A stretch of 64,000 bases of DNA, from assembly GCF_023101085.1 (NCBI RefSeq), contig NZ_CP064703.1, positions 8,964,501 to 9,028,500 of the forward strand, in the 5' to 3' direction. Both the position numbers and the translations under genes were made by a program. Source of the DNA: Bradyrhizobium sp. 170 (GTDB lineage: Bacteria; Pseudomonadota; Alphaproteobacteria; Rhizobiales; Xanthobacteraceae). Positions 1 to 11,074 of this stretch are shown piece by piece. The notes beneath the pieces are model-generated. The model was not told where the DNA came from. It saw nothing but the letters and a program-made list of their open reading frames with translations, and did no database searches. Position 1 is the first letter of the stretch. Each line of letters begins with the position of its first letter.

Positions 1-227
1 CACGCGCACTAACCTTCCCTCTCCCCTTGGGGGAGAGGATGGTGCCTGACAAGAATGCAGCTGTCATACCCGCGAAGGCGGGTATCCAGTAATCGCCAGC
101 GCCAGTGATAAAATCGAGCAGCTCGGCGTACTGAATCATCCGCTCCAGTGCGCAATTGCGCACAAGGCGGATGATGACGACAGAAGTTGCCGCCACTTTT
201 CCGACTCCTCGGCAATGACAACTTGGC
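1..227. repeat. Intergenic palindromic repeats upstream of recF
   Basis: No convincing gene is seen here. A short palindrome around 14-40 (CTCTCC/GGAGAG arms) belongs to the same family as copies near 24.63 kb and 26.42-26.55 kb. A second hairpin at 67-84 pairs TACCCGC with GCGGGTA around a 4-base loop. Short ORFs through here look like frame shadows. In related genomes dnaN lies upstream of recF, so this is probably the dnaN-recF spacer, but dnaN itself is outside the window. Confidence 0.55.
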
Positions 228-1367
228 ATGACCCCTTCCCGCATCCAACGCCTGTCCCTCACGCACTTCCGCAACTATCGCGCGGCGAGCGTGCAGGCGC
301 GTGGGGATGTTGTGGTGCTGGTGGGGCCGAACGGCGCCGGCAAGACCAATTGCCTGGAGGCGATCTCGTTTCTGTCGCCGGGGCGCGGCCTGCGGCGCGC
401 GACGCTGGAGGATGTCGCCGACAATCAGGGCGACGGTTCCTGGGCGGTGTCGGCCGAGGTCGAGGGTGCGCTCGGGCTTGCCACGCTCGGCACCGGTATC
501 GATGCGCCCGCCGCGGAGGCGGCGTCAACCAGCCGGCGCTGCCGGATCGACCGCGAGCCCGTGAACTCGGCAACTGCGTTCGGCGATCACTTGCGCATGG
601 TGTGGCTGACGCCCGCGATGGACGGGCTGTTTCTCGGCGCGGCTTCGGAACGGCGGCGCTTCTTCGACCGGCTGGTGCTGGCGATCGACAGCGAGCATTC
701 CAGCCGCGTCTCCGCGCTGGAGCGCTCGTTGCGCTCGCGCAACCGCCTGCTCGAAGTGCGCAACTATGACGACCATTGGTGCGACGCGATCGAACGCGAA
801 ACCGCCGAGCTTGCGGTCGCCGTCGCCGCCACCCGCGGCCAGACGGTGACACGACTGGCGGCGATGCTGCGCGAACGTGGGCAAGCTTCGGCCTTTCCGT
901 CGGCGCAGATCATGCTCGACGGCTGGATGGAAAACGCGCTGGTCAACGAGTCCGGGACGTCAGTGGAGGATCGTTACCGCGAGATCCTGCGCGCCGGCCG
1001 CGCGCGCGACGCCGCAGCCGGCCGGACGCTGGATGGTCCCCACCTCACCGATCTGCAGGTGGTCTACGCGCCCAAAAACATGCCGGCGCGCGACGCCTCC
1101 ACCGGCGAGCAAAAGGCGCTCCTGATCGGGCTGGTGCTGGCCCATGCCACGCTGGTCGCCGAAATGACCGGCATCGTGCCGCTGCTGCTGCTCGACGAGG
1201 TCGTGGCGCATCTCGACCCCAACAGGCGCAAGGCGCTGTTCGATGAACTCGCGAAACTCGGCGCGCAGGTCTGGATGACCGGCGCCGACCCCGCCGCGTT
1301 CGTCGACATCGGCGCCGGCGGCGAGATTTTCGACGTGGAATCGGGCCAGGTGAGCCGTCGCGGTTGA
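228..1367 (+). CDS. recF: DNA replication and repair protein RecF
   Basis: RecF is an SMC/ABC-like ATPase that helps load RecA at single-strand gaps with RecO and RecR. The 379-aa protein has the family's normal length. Visible motifs are the Walker A loop GPNGAGKTN near residue 35, the ABC signature STGEQKALLIGL near residue 290, and the Walker B PLLLLDEVVAHLD near residue 320. The N-terminus (RIQRLSLTHFRNYR) is typical of RecF, supporting the ATG start. It lies upstream of gyrB as in the usual dnaN-recF-gyrB order, but a 726-codon gene separates the two. Confidence 0.97.
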   Translation: MTPSRIQRLSLTHFRNYRAASVQARGDVVVLVGPNGAGKTNCLEAISFLSPGRGLRRATLEDVADNQGDGSWAVSAEVEGALGLATLGTGIDAPAAEAASTSRRCRIDREPVNSATAFGDHLRMVWLTPAMDGLFLGAASERRRFFDRLVLAIDSEHSSRVSALERSLRSRNRLLEVRNYDDHWCDAIERETAELAVAVAATRGQTVTRLAAMLRERGQASAFPSAQIMLDGWMENALVNESGTSVEDRYREILRAGRARDAAAGRTLDGPHLTDLQVVYAPKNMPARDASTGEQKALLIGLVLAHATLVAEMTGIVPLLLLDEVVAHLDPNRRKALFDELAKLGAQVWMTGADPAAFVDIGAGGEIFDVESGQVSRRG

Positions 1368-1491
1368 CCCCATATGGGCCCGGTTTGAACCTATTCCTGC
1401 GCCGGCGCGACTAGTTTTCGGAAATGGCGTCAGCGACGCCGCGGCCATTGCGGTCCTGCGGCCAATCCGCCAGCAAATACCGGAGACGAAA

Positions 1492-3672
1492 ATGCCTGAG
1501 ATCGCGCGCGGGATCGTCCCGGCCGGAAAACGCCTGCTGCCGCTGATCTTCCTGCTTGCTGTCGGCGCACCGCTTGCGGCGAAAGCCGACAAAGGCATCG
1601 TGGACGTCCGCGCGCTGCCGCGCCTGGAAGGCGCCGTCGAAGATTCCTCGCGCACACAATCCTACAGCATGAGTTACAGCGTTCCGACCGTGGTCGCACT
1701 TTCGAGCTCGGCCACCAAAAAGCTGCTCGCCGCCGACGGCTGGATTCAATATGCGCGCCCCCTCGACGAGAAGAGCACCTCCCTGACTTTCAAGAAGGCT
1801 CAGCACGGACTGCGCGTTTCGTTCTCGCAAGGCCTCGGGCGGCCCGACCAGTCGGTGGTGAATTACACCGCCGATCGGATCACCGCGAATCTGCCCTTCC
1901 CGCTCGATGCGACCGATATCGTGTTCGACCAGAACCGGCCCTATCTCGGCTGCATCGCGCCGCTCGCGCTCGACGCGGCGCTCGATTTCTTCCGCAAGGA
2001 GATGGCTGCGATCGGCTGGAAGCCGCTCTCCGCCAGTGATGCGACGGCACGCTGGCCCAATGCGGAGCTCACCGAGACGGTCCAGAACGGCGTCCGCGCC
2101 TACTACAGCCATGACGACGGCGATGGCTTCTACCGGCAGCGGCCGATCATGCTGACGCTGCTACGCCGCGACGACGGCAGGACCGGCGTGGAAATCCGGG
2201 TCGCGCCGTTCACACTCCCGGAGACGCTGGAGGCCGATTCCGAAATGGCCGGCCTGCCGCGACCAAAACCGACCAGGACCGCGAAGAGTTCCGGCGGTAC
2301 CGACTCCGTCCGCCGCGAGATGGAGGTCGCCGTCATCGCCGAGCTTCCCGCAACGCTCGCGTTCTATCGCCGCGAACTCGCAAGCCGAAGCTGGGCCGAG
2401 GAGACGAGCGGCGCGGTCGTCACGCCTGACCACGTCACCCTGAAATTCTCGTCCGCCGAACAATCGGCGACGCTGACGCTCGGGCGCAAATACGATCTGA
2501 CCGTCGTCAGTCTCGTCACGCAGGTGAAGGAAGCGACCCTGGCCGCGCGCGCCAGGGCGAAGAAGGAAGCCGACGAGAAGTTCATGAAGGATGCCGCTGT
2601 CATGGCCAGGCAGGTGATCGCGGCCGACGAAGTGCGGCGGGTTGCGCAGGCCGCCAATCTGTCGGATGCACCCCTGCGCGCGCTTGCCGACAGCTCGACC
2701 CCGGTGCCATTGCCGGAGAACGCGGAAGCAATAAAGTTCGACGGCGCCGACGGCAGGCTCGAATTCAACTCCTCCTCCAGCGTGAGGGCAGTCGCCGCGT
2801 TCTACCGCGGCTCGCTGACCTCGCAGGGCTGGAAGGAGAAGCCCTCGATCATCAATCAAACCAATATGGCAGTGATGGAATTTTCCAAGGGCGGCAAGTC
2901 GGTGTCCTTAACCGCTATGCAGATGGGTCCCAAAGTAAGAGTCAGCGCCGATGGATCGGGGCTCGTGATGGCAAACGCCAGGATCGCTGCCAAGTCAGGC
3001 GCAGCTGGCGCGAAAGAAAGCAACGAACCCGCCAGCAAGGCGACGGACGAGGCGCTCGAAGCCGAAGCCGACTCGGTTTTGCCGGTGCCGAAGCAGCGCA
3101 CCATGCGCACGATTGGAACCGGAAAGATGCCCGGCAGCGACGCACCGTTCCGCAGGGAGCTCGAGGCCAGCGTTCCCGCCACACTCAATTCGGTGCTGGT
3201 CTTCTACCGCAGCGAACTCGGCAAGCGTGGCTGGCAGGAGACCGCGGAAGGCGCCGTCGTGAAGCCGGACCAGGTGCAACTGGCGTTCACCTCGCCCGAC
3301 GGACCGGCGACGCTGAAACTCGGCCGCCGTAACGGCGAGACTTCCGTCGTTCTCGCGCAGAAATATCCGGCCGCCGCCGCCACGGCGGACGTCGTGCCAA
3401 AGCCGGGCCAGTCCAAACTGATGTTCGGCAATCTCGGCACCAGTGAAGCCATGGTCTCGATCAACAAGCAGACGATCAAGGTTGCGGCCGGCGCCGGGGG
3501 ACCCCGATCGCCAAGACCCCCGATGATCGATCTGCCGCCGGGCAAATACCAGTACGCGCTGAAGATCGCGGGCGGGCAGGCGCGCAATAACCAGATCGAG
3601 ATCGGCGCCGGCGATACCTGGGGCGTGATGATCGGGCCCGGCGGCGACGTGCTGCCGTTGCAGATGTATTGA
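1492..3672 (+). CDS. Secreted repeat protein of unknown function
   Basis: I do not recognise a named family. The 726-aa product starts with a signal peptide (basic stretch, then LLPLIFLLAVGAPLAAKA, cleavage near residue 33). The body holds about five copies of a roughly 90-aa module. Each has a helix like FYRRELxxRxW or FYRSELGKRGW, then an acidic/hydrophobic beta stretch. Copies centre near residues 75, 165, 290, 440 and 565; the third and fifth are most alike (both contain GAVVxPDxVxLxF and ATLxLGR). The last 80 residues (VSINKQTIKV...LPPGKYQYALKI) resemble PEGA-type beta domains. The ATG follows a CGGAG ribosome binding site. It is probably periplasmic or outer-envelope. Its place between recF and gyrB suggests insertion into a conserved pair, but says nothing on function. 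Confidence 0.8.
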   Translation: MPEIARGIVPAGKRLLPLIFLLAVGAPLAAKADKGIVDVRALPRLEGAVEDSSRTQSYSMSYSVPTVVALSSSATKKLLAADGWIQYARPLDEKSTSLTFKKAQHGLRVSFSQGLGRPDQSVVNYTADRITANLPFPLDATDIVFDQNRPYLGCIAPLALDAALDFFRKEMAAIGWKPLSASDATARWPNAELTETVQNGVRAYYSHDDGDGFYRQRPIMLTLLRRDDGRTGVEIRVAPFTLPETLEADSEMAGLPRPKPTRTAKSSGGTDSVRREMEVAVIAELPATLAFYRRELASRSWAEETSGAVVTPDHVTLKFSSAEQSATLTLGRKYDLTVVSLVTQVKEATLAARARAKKEADEKFMKDAAVMARQVIAADEVRRVAQAANLSDAPLRALADSSTPVPLPENAEAIKFDGADGRLEFNSSSSVRAVAAFYRGSLTSQGWKEKPSIINQTNMAVMEFSKGGKSVSLTAMQMGPKVRVSADGSGLVMANARIAAKSGAAGAKESNEPASKATDEALEAEADSVLPVPKQRTMRTIGTGKMPGSDAPFRRELEASVPATLNSVLVFYRSELGKRGWQETAEGAVVKPDQVQLAFTSPDGPATLKLGRRNGETSVVLAQKYPAAAATADVVPKPGQSKLMFGNLGTSEAMVSINKQTIKVAAGAGGPRSPRPPMIDLPPGKYQYALKIAGGQARNNQIEIGAGDTWGVMIGPGGDVLPLQMY

Positions 3673-6458
<2,786 letters not shown>

Positions 6459-6472
6459 GGCAGGACGCGCCC

Positions 6473-7771
6473 GTGCCGCCCATTCAATACATCGTTGAAG
6501 GCGGCCACCGGCTCGCGGGAACCATCGAGCCGTCCGGCAACAAGAACTCTGCGCTGCCGATCATCGCCGCCGCCCTGCTCACCGAGCATCCCGTCACGCT
6601 GGAAAACGTGCCGCGCATCCGCGACACCGAAACGCTGGTCGAGCTGATCCGCTCGGTCGGCGCATCCGCCGAATGGACAGCACGCAATACGCTTGCGATC
6701 CACGCCAAGGATATCAGCGCCGCCGATCTCGATCCCGAACTCTGCGCGCGGATCCGCGCCTCGATCCTGCTGGCCGGACCGCTGCTCGCCCGCTGCGGCG
6801 AGGTGGCGCTGCCGCCGCCCGGCGGCGACGTCATCGGCCGCCGTCGCCTCGACACGCATTTCCTCGCCTTCGAACAGTTGGGCGCCACCGTCACCGCGAC
6901 GCACCGGTTGGAATTCCGCGCCAGCCGGCTGAAGGGCGCCGACGTGTTCCTCGACGAGCCCAGCGTCACCGCCACCGAAAACGCGCTGGTCGCAGCCGTC
7001 GCCGCCCACGGCACCACATTCTTACGCAACGCCGCCTCCGAGCCGCATGTGCAGGACCTCGCGCATTTCCTGGTCGCGCTCGGCGCGAAGATCGAGGGCA
7101 TCGGCACCAACACCATCATCGTGCACGGTCCGGCGACGCTTGGCGGCACGAGCTATTCGATCCAGCCCGACCATATCGAGGTCGGCTCCCTGATCGGGCT
7201 CGCCGCGGTGACGCGCTCGCCGCTGCGCATCGCGAAAGCCGGCGTCGAGCATCTGCGTTCGATCCGGATGGGCTTTGAGCGGCTCGGCATCGTCTGCGGC
7301 GTCGAGGGCGACGACCTTGTGGTGCCCTCGGGCCAGACCATGAAGATCCACGACGATTTCGGCGGCCATGTGCCGAAACTCGAAGACCAGCCCTGGCCGG
7401 CCTTCCCGGCCGACCTGATGTCGATTGCGATCGTCACCGCCACGCAATGCGACGGCGTGATCCTGATGTTCGAGAAAATGTTCGAGTCGCGGATGTTCTT
7501 CGTGGACAAGCTGATCTCGATGGGCGCGCGCATCGTGCTGTGCGATCCGCATCGCGCGATCGTGGCCGGCCCGAGCCGACTGCGCGGCGCGGCGATGATC
7601 TCTCCCGACATCCGCGCCGGCATGGCCATGCTGCTGGCGGCGGTGGCTGCCGAGGGCACCAGCACAATCAACAACGCCGACCAGATCGAGCGCGGTTATG
7701 AACGCATCGAGGAGCGGCTCAATGCGCTTGGCGCAAAAATCACCCGCGTGCCGGCACGAGACGGTGGCTAG
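6473..7771 (+). CDS. murA: UDP-GlcNAc 1-carboxyvinyltransferase (MurA-type) with Asp at the catalytic Cys position
   Basis: MurA transfers enolpyruvate from PEP to UDP-GlcNAc, the first committed step of peptidoglycan synthesis in the cytoplasm. The 432-aa protein has both inverse alpha/beta lobes and keeps the substrate-binding Lys-Asn pair (SGNKNSALP, residues 24-25), the WPAFPADLMS loop and the ERGYERIEERL C-terminal motif. The active-site loop reads PPPGGDVIGRRR: residue 119 is Asp (codon GAC at 6827-6829) where E. coli MurA has Cys115 (PGGCTIG). Asp here is known in mycobacterial and chlamydial MurA, where it allows catalysis but removes the fosfomycin target thiol. The start is GTG with AGGA about 8 bp upstream, 14 bp after gyrB. 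A second, Cys-type MurA elsewhere in the genome cannot be excluded. Confidence 0.92.
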   Translation: MPPIQYIVEGGHRLAGTIEPSGNKNSALPIIAAALLTEHPVTLENVPRIRDTETLVELIRSVGASAEWTARNTLAIHAKDISAADLDPELCARIRASILLAGPLLARCGEVALPPPGGDVIGRRRLDTHFLAFEQLGATVTATHRLEFRASRLKGADVFLDEPSVTATENALVAAVAAHGTTFLRNAASEPHVQDLAHFLVALGAKIEGIGTNTIIVHGPATLGGTSYSIQPDHIEVGSLIGLAAVTRSPLRIAKAGVEHLRSIRMGFERLGIVCGVEGDDLVVPSGQTMKIHDDFGGHVPKLEDQPWPAFPADLMSIAIVTATQCDGVILMFEKMFESRMFFVDKLISMGARIVLCDPHRAIVAGPSRLRGAAMISPDIRAGMAMLLAAVAAEGTSTINNADQIERGYERIEERLNALGAKITRVPARDGG

Positions 7772-7809
7772 ACCCCAGGCGCCGTCACTTTTCTGACCTT
7801 CGTCAGTGG

Positions 7810-7913
7810 TATAGCGTTTTCGAGCGAAGTGGATCCCGGTTCGCGTAGCAATCAAGTTTACGCAGATTGCGTAGACTTATCTGCGGTAGAAAACGCGTCA
7901 AAAAAGAATCTAG
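7810..7913 (+). repeat. Palindromic intergenic element, long form
   Basis: This 104-bp element begins TATAGCGTTTTCGAGCG and ends AAAACGCGTC...GAATCTAG. It is the same element as the one at 33684-33755 (opposite orientation) but carries about 39 extra bases in the middle. That insert has its own small inverted repeat (CGCAGAT...ATCTGCG). It ends 9 bp before the MATE gene start codon and so makes up most of that gene's upstream region. It is likely a dispersed, MITE/REP-like repeat. Confidence 0.75.
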
Positions 7914-7922
7914 TCCGTTGCA

Positions 7923-9332
7923 ATGCTCGAAAAAGTCGAAACCAAATCGGTCGCGCCGCCCGCTTCAACAGCGGTGCCCGGACGTCATCTCGCGCTCGAA
8001 CTCTCCGAGACGCTGAAGTTGGCGGTGCCGATTGCGCTGACGCAGCTTGGGCAGATCGCGATGATGACGACCGACATCGCCCTGATCGGCCGCCTCGGCA
8101 GCGAAGCCATGGCGGCCGCCGCGCTGGCGCATACCGTCTTCTTTGTCAGCTTCACCTTCGGCATGGGCCTGGTATCCGCCGTAGCACCCTTGGCTGCGCA
8201 GGCATTTGGCGCGCGCAATCCGCATCTGATCCGGCGCTCGCTGCGCGTCGGCATGTGGGCCGCGCTCCTGATGTCGCTGCCGATGATGGCGCTTTCGTTC
8301 CGCGGCGAACAGATCCTGCTGATGCTGGGCCAGGCGCCGACGACTGCCCATCTCGCCCAGCAATATCTGTTGGGCCTGACATGGAGCATCCTGCCTGCGC
8401 TGTGGTTCATGGCCATCCGCGGCTTCATGAGCGCGGTCAACCGCCCCGAGCCGATCCTGTGGATCACGTTGGCCGCGATTCCGGCCAACGCGGGGCTGGT
8501 CTATATGCTGCTGTATGGCGCGGTCGGCCTGCCGGAATTCGGCCTGTTCGGTGTGGGACTTGCGACCTCCATCGTCAATCTCGGCACGTTCCTGGCGGGC
8601 CTGTGGTTTGCCACGCGTCGGCGGCCGTTCCGGAAGTATCACGTGCTCGGTCATTTCTGGCGCGTCGACTGGAAGCTGATGCGGCTGATGCGGCAGCTCA
8701 TCGTCATCGGCGCGCCGATCTCCCTTTCGTTCCTGCTCGAATACGGCCTGTTCGGCGCCGCCGGTCTCTTGATGGGCGTGATCAGCACGACGGCGCTGGC
8801 GGCGCACCAGATCGCGCTGCAGGTCGCCGCCATCCTGTACATGGTGCCGTTCGGCATAGGCATGGCCGCCACCGTGCGGGTCGGCCACGCTATCGGCCGT
8901 GGCGACGCGGGCGCAGTCCGGCGCGCCGGCTACGTTGCCACCTGGCTCGGCATCGTACTCGTCGCGGTTCTGACGATCGCCGTGATCGTCAGCCGCTTTG
9001 GCATTGCAGAGATATTCCTGGGCGAAAGCACCGACGCGACAGCCGAACTCTCCGCGACGCTGCTGCTGGTCGGATCGACCTTCTTCATCGTCGACGCCAT
9101 CCAGACCGTCGCCGCCGGCTCGTTGCGCGGCATGAACGACACGCGCGTGCCGCTGTTGTTCGCAATCCTCAGCTATTGGCTGATCGGTTTCGCCTGCGCC
9201 TGCTGGCTCGGCTTCTGGACGCCGTCAGGCGCCATCGGCGTGTGGATCGGGCTGTCGATCGGAACTGCGGTCTATGCCGTGCTGCTGGTCTTGCGCTTCC
9301 GCGGGCTCACGAGCAAGCTTGGCTTCCGATGA
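7923..9332 (+). CDS. MATE family multidrug/cation antiporter
   Basis: This is a NorM-like efflux protein of the multidrug and toxic compound extrusion family, which exports organic cations in exchange for Na+ or H+ across the inner membrane. The 469 aa fold into about 12 hydrophobic segments in two homologous halves. The first half carries the typical LAVPIALTQLGQIAMMTTDIALIGRLG helix pair; the second repeats it after LIVIGAPISLSFLLEYGLFG. No clear Shine-Dalgarno precedes the ATG because a palindromic element abuts it. The stop overlaps the next start (ATGA), so translation of the DUF2867 gene is probably coupled. The substrate cannot be predicted. Confidence 0.93.
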   Translation: MLEKVETKSVAPPASTAVPGRHLALELSETLKLAVPIALTQLGQIAMMTTDIALIGRLGSEAMAAAALAHTVFFVSFTFGMGLVSAVAPLAAQAFGARNPHLIRRSLRVGMWAALLMSLPMMALSFRGEQILLMLGQAPTTAHLAQQYLLGLTWSILPALWFMAIRGFMSAVNRPEPILWITLAAIPANAGLVYMLLYGAVGLPEFGLFGVGLATSIVNLGTFLAGLWFATRRRPFRKYHVLGHFWRVDWKLMRLMRQLIVIGAPISLSFLLEYGLFGAAGLLMGVISTTALAAHQIALQVAAILYMVPFGIGMAATVRVGHAIGRGDAGAVRRAGYVATWLGIVLVAVLTIAVIVSRFGIAEIFLGESTDATAELSATLLLVGSTFFIVDAIQTVAAGSLRGMNDTRVPLLFAILSYWLIGFACACWLGFWTPSGAIGVWIGLSIGTAVYAVLLVLRFRGLTSKLGFR

Positions 9333-9802
9333 AAGTCCGCGAAGTTGCACCTGCCGTCGATGCCGATGCGCTGCTGTCCGGCGCGCAGTTCGCCGACGCC
9401 TTCCGAATTGAAATCGGCGATCGCGAGCTCGATGCAAGGCGCGCGGCGGAGCGCATGATGGCGCGTCAGCCGCGATGGGCCGAGGCGCTTTTGTCGTTGC
9501 GAAATCTCCTTGTGGCGCCGCTGGGGCTGAAGACGTCGGGTGCAGGCCTTGCCGCGCCGAGAGACATGATCGGGATATTTCCGATCGTCAGCGAAACGCC
9601 GGATCGGCTTATCGCCGGCTTCAACGACAGGCATCTGGATTTTCGCGTTGTGGTGGACGTGACCGCGCCGGGCGGTGTCAGGCAGGTCACCGCGACGACG
9701 CTAGTGCTGACACACAACTGGCTCGGCCGGACTTATCTCGCAATCATCAAGCCGTTTCACCGGCTGATCGTGCCGGCCCTGCTGCGTCAAGTCGGGGGCT
9801 GA
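9329..9802 (+). CDS. DUF2867 family protein
   Basis: This 157-aa protein looks like DUF2867, a START-like small family. The visible pattern is ADAFRIEI near the N-terminus, then a mid segment MIGIFPIVSETPDRLIAGFNDRHLDFRVVV, and a C-terminal stretch LTHNWLGRTYLAIIKPFHRLIVPALL. The HRLIVPALL tail is a family hallmark. The ATG overlaps the MATE stop codon by 4 bp (ATGA). Function is unknown. The coupling suggests it is made in proportion to the exporter, but no direct role can be inferred. Confidence 0.82.
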   Translation: MKVREVAPAVDADALLSGAQFADAFRIEIGDRELDARRAAERMMARQPRWAEALLSLRNLLVAPLGLKTSGAGLAAPRDMIGIFPIVSETPDRLIAGFNDRHLDFRVVVDVTAPGGVRQVTATTLVLTHNWLGRTYLAIIKPFHRLIVPALLRQVGG

Positions 9803-9823
9803 GACGCTAGCTAACTGGATCGG

Positions 9824-10951
9824 CTAACTCTTCGCACCCGCCGCTGTCGTGGCCGCGGTCTCGCACCAGTTGGCACGGCACCGGTCGAGATCGTTCAAAT
9901 TCTGCCGCATCTGCTCCAGCGAAAACCCGAGCGCGAAAAACCGCTCCGCGACGTCGACGGGCACGCCGCGGATCAGGCCCTCGCTTCGCAGCGAGGCGAC
10001 TTCCGCGGCATAGGCCTGCAGAGCCGCATCGACGGGCCGAATGTCCACGGCGCCGCTGCCGCTTCGCAGAGATACAGCCGCCGCGCGCATATAGTCGACG
10101 ATCGCGTTGCTGACATCGGACAGTGGCCGCGCCAGCCTTGCCTGCACATTGGCCGGCAGCGGCACCACGCTGGCGCGCCCGATCATCACGACATCGTGGC
10201 GCAGGCGCTGGATGGTGCGCAACAAGGGGCCGGTATCGGGTCCCGACGACAGGTGCGTCGCGCGCTCGCGCTCGGCTTCCAGCCCGGTCGCATGGAGGCT
10301 CGCCATCGCCGTGCCGATCCCATCCTGGATACGGTGCAGGGCGTCGTTGTCGAGCCCGCGCGTCAGTCCCGCAAGCAATTCGGCGAATGCGGCAGCCAGC
10401 AGTTCCAGGAGCTGCGCTGCATTGATACGGATCTGGCTGACCGCCCGCGACGGCAGCACCAGGAATGAGACCACAAGCCCGGTGAGTGCGCCGACGGCGA
10501 CCTCGAACAACCGGTCGATCGTGGAATCCAGCGGATTGGCGTGGTTCATGGCCGGGACCAGCAGCACGATCACGGCCGTCACCGTGGCGGCGCTCAGGCT
10601 GGGATTGATGGCGCCGATGAAAGCCATCGGCGCCACCGCCAGCACCAGCAGCGCCAGCAAGCCGCCTTCGCCGGAATGCGGGATCAGCATCGCAATGGCG
10701 CCGCCATAGACCGCGCCGCCGATCGTTCCGAGCATGTAGTCCCGGGTCGCCTTCAGTGACCGGCCGACGCTCATCTGGGTGACGATGAGCGAGGTCAGCA
10801 CCGCCCATAGCGGCAGCATCAGATGCAGCGCTCGGGCGATTGCATAGGCCGCGACCGCGGCAACCGCGAGCCTGACCGCCAGCGCCAGTTGCGTCTTGCG
10901 GCCGCGGAGCGATCCAAGCATGCGTTTTGCGAAGGCCATCATGCGCCGCAT
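9824..10951 (-). CDS. FUSC family inner-membrane protein
   Basis: This is a 375-aa protein of the fusaric-acid-resistance/aromatic-acid exporter superfamily (FUSC, YccS/AaeB-like). The N-terminal half has about six hydrophobic helices (AVRLAVAAVAAYAIARALHL, WAVLTSLIVTQ, LLALLVLAVAPMAFIGAI, and LFEVAVGALTGLVVSFLVL). The C-terminal half is soluble and helical. MSVGRSLKATRDYMLGT is the family's conserved cytoplasmic loop. It is shorter than full AaeB-type exporters, and no partner membrane-fusion protein lies nearby. Several in-frame Met codons (residues 1, 4, 5) make the exact start uncertain. It is convergent with the DUF2867 gene and divergent from the MmgE/PrpD gene. Confidence 0.85.
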   Translation of the reverse strand: MRRMMAFAKRMLGSLRGRKTQLALAVRLAVAAVAAYAIARALHLMLPLWAVLTSLIVTQMSVGRSLKATRDYMLGTIGGAVYGGAIAMLIPHSGEGGLLALLVLAVAPMAFIGAINPSLSAATVTAVIVLLVPAMNHANPLDSTIDRLFEVAVGALTGLVVSFLVLPSRAVSQIRINAAQLLELLAAAFAELLAGLTRGLDNDALHRIQDGIGTAMASLHATGLEAERERATHLSSGPDTGPLLRTIQRLRHDVVMIGRASVVPLPANVQARLARPLSDVSNAIVDYMRAAAVSLRSGSGAVDIRPVDAALQAYAAEVASLRSEGLIRGVPVDVAERFFALGFSLEQMRQNLNDLDRCRANWCETAATTAAGAKS

Positions 10952-11074
10952 TCCGGAATCTGCACATTGTGCCTGTGCTAGACAACGCCAGGCATGGCTG
11001 ATGCCCGCGACGGGGAGACGGCTTGAAAGCTCAAGTCCGCCCGCCTACCCTGCCCGGCAAAACGAGGAAACACG

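Noticed and set aside
7829..9802. A 657-codon plus-strand frame across the MATE gene
   Set aside because: Only its last 157 codons (from 9329) are a real gene (DUF2867). The rest is an arginine-rich shadow of the MATE reading frame.
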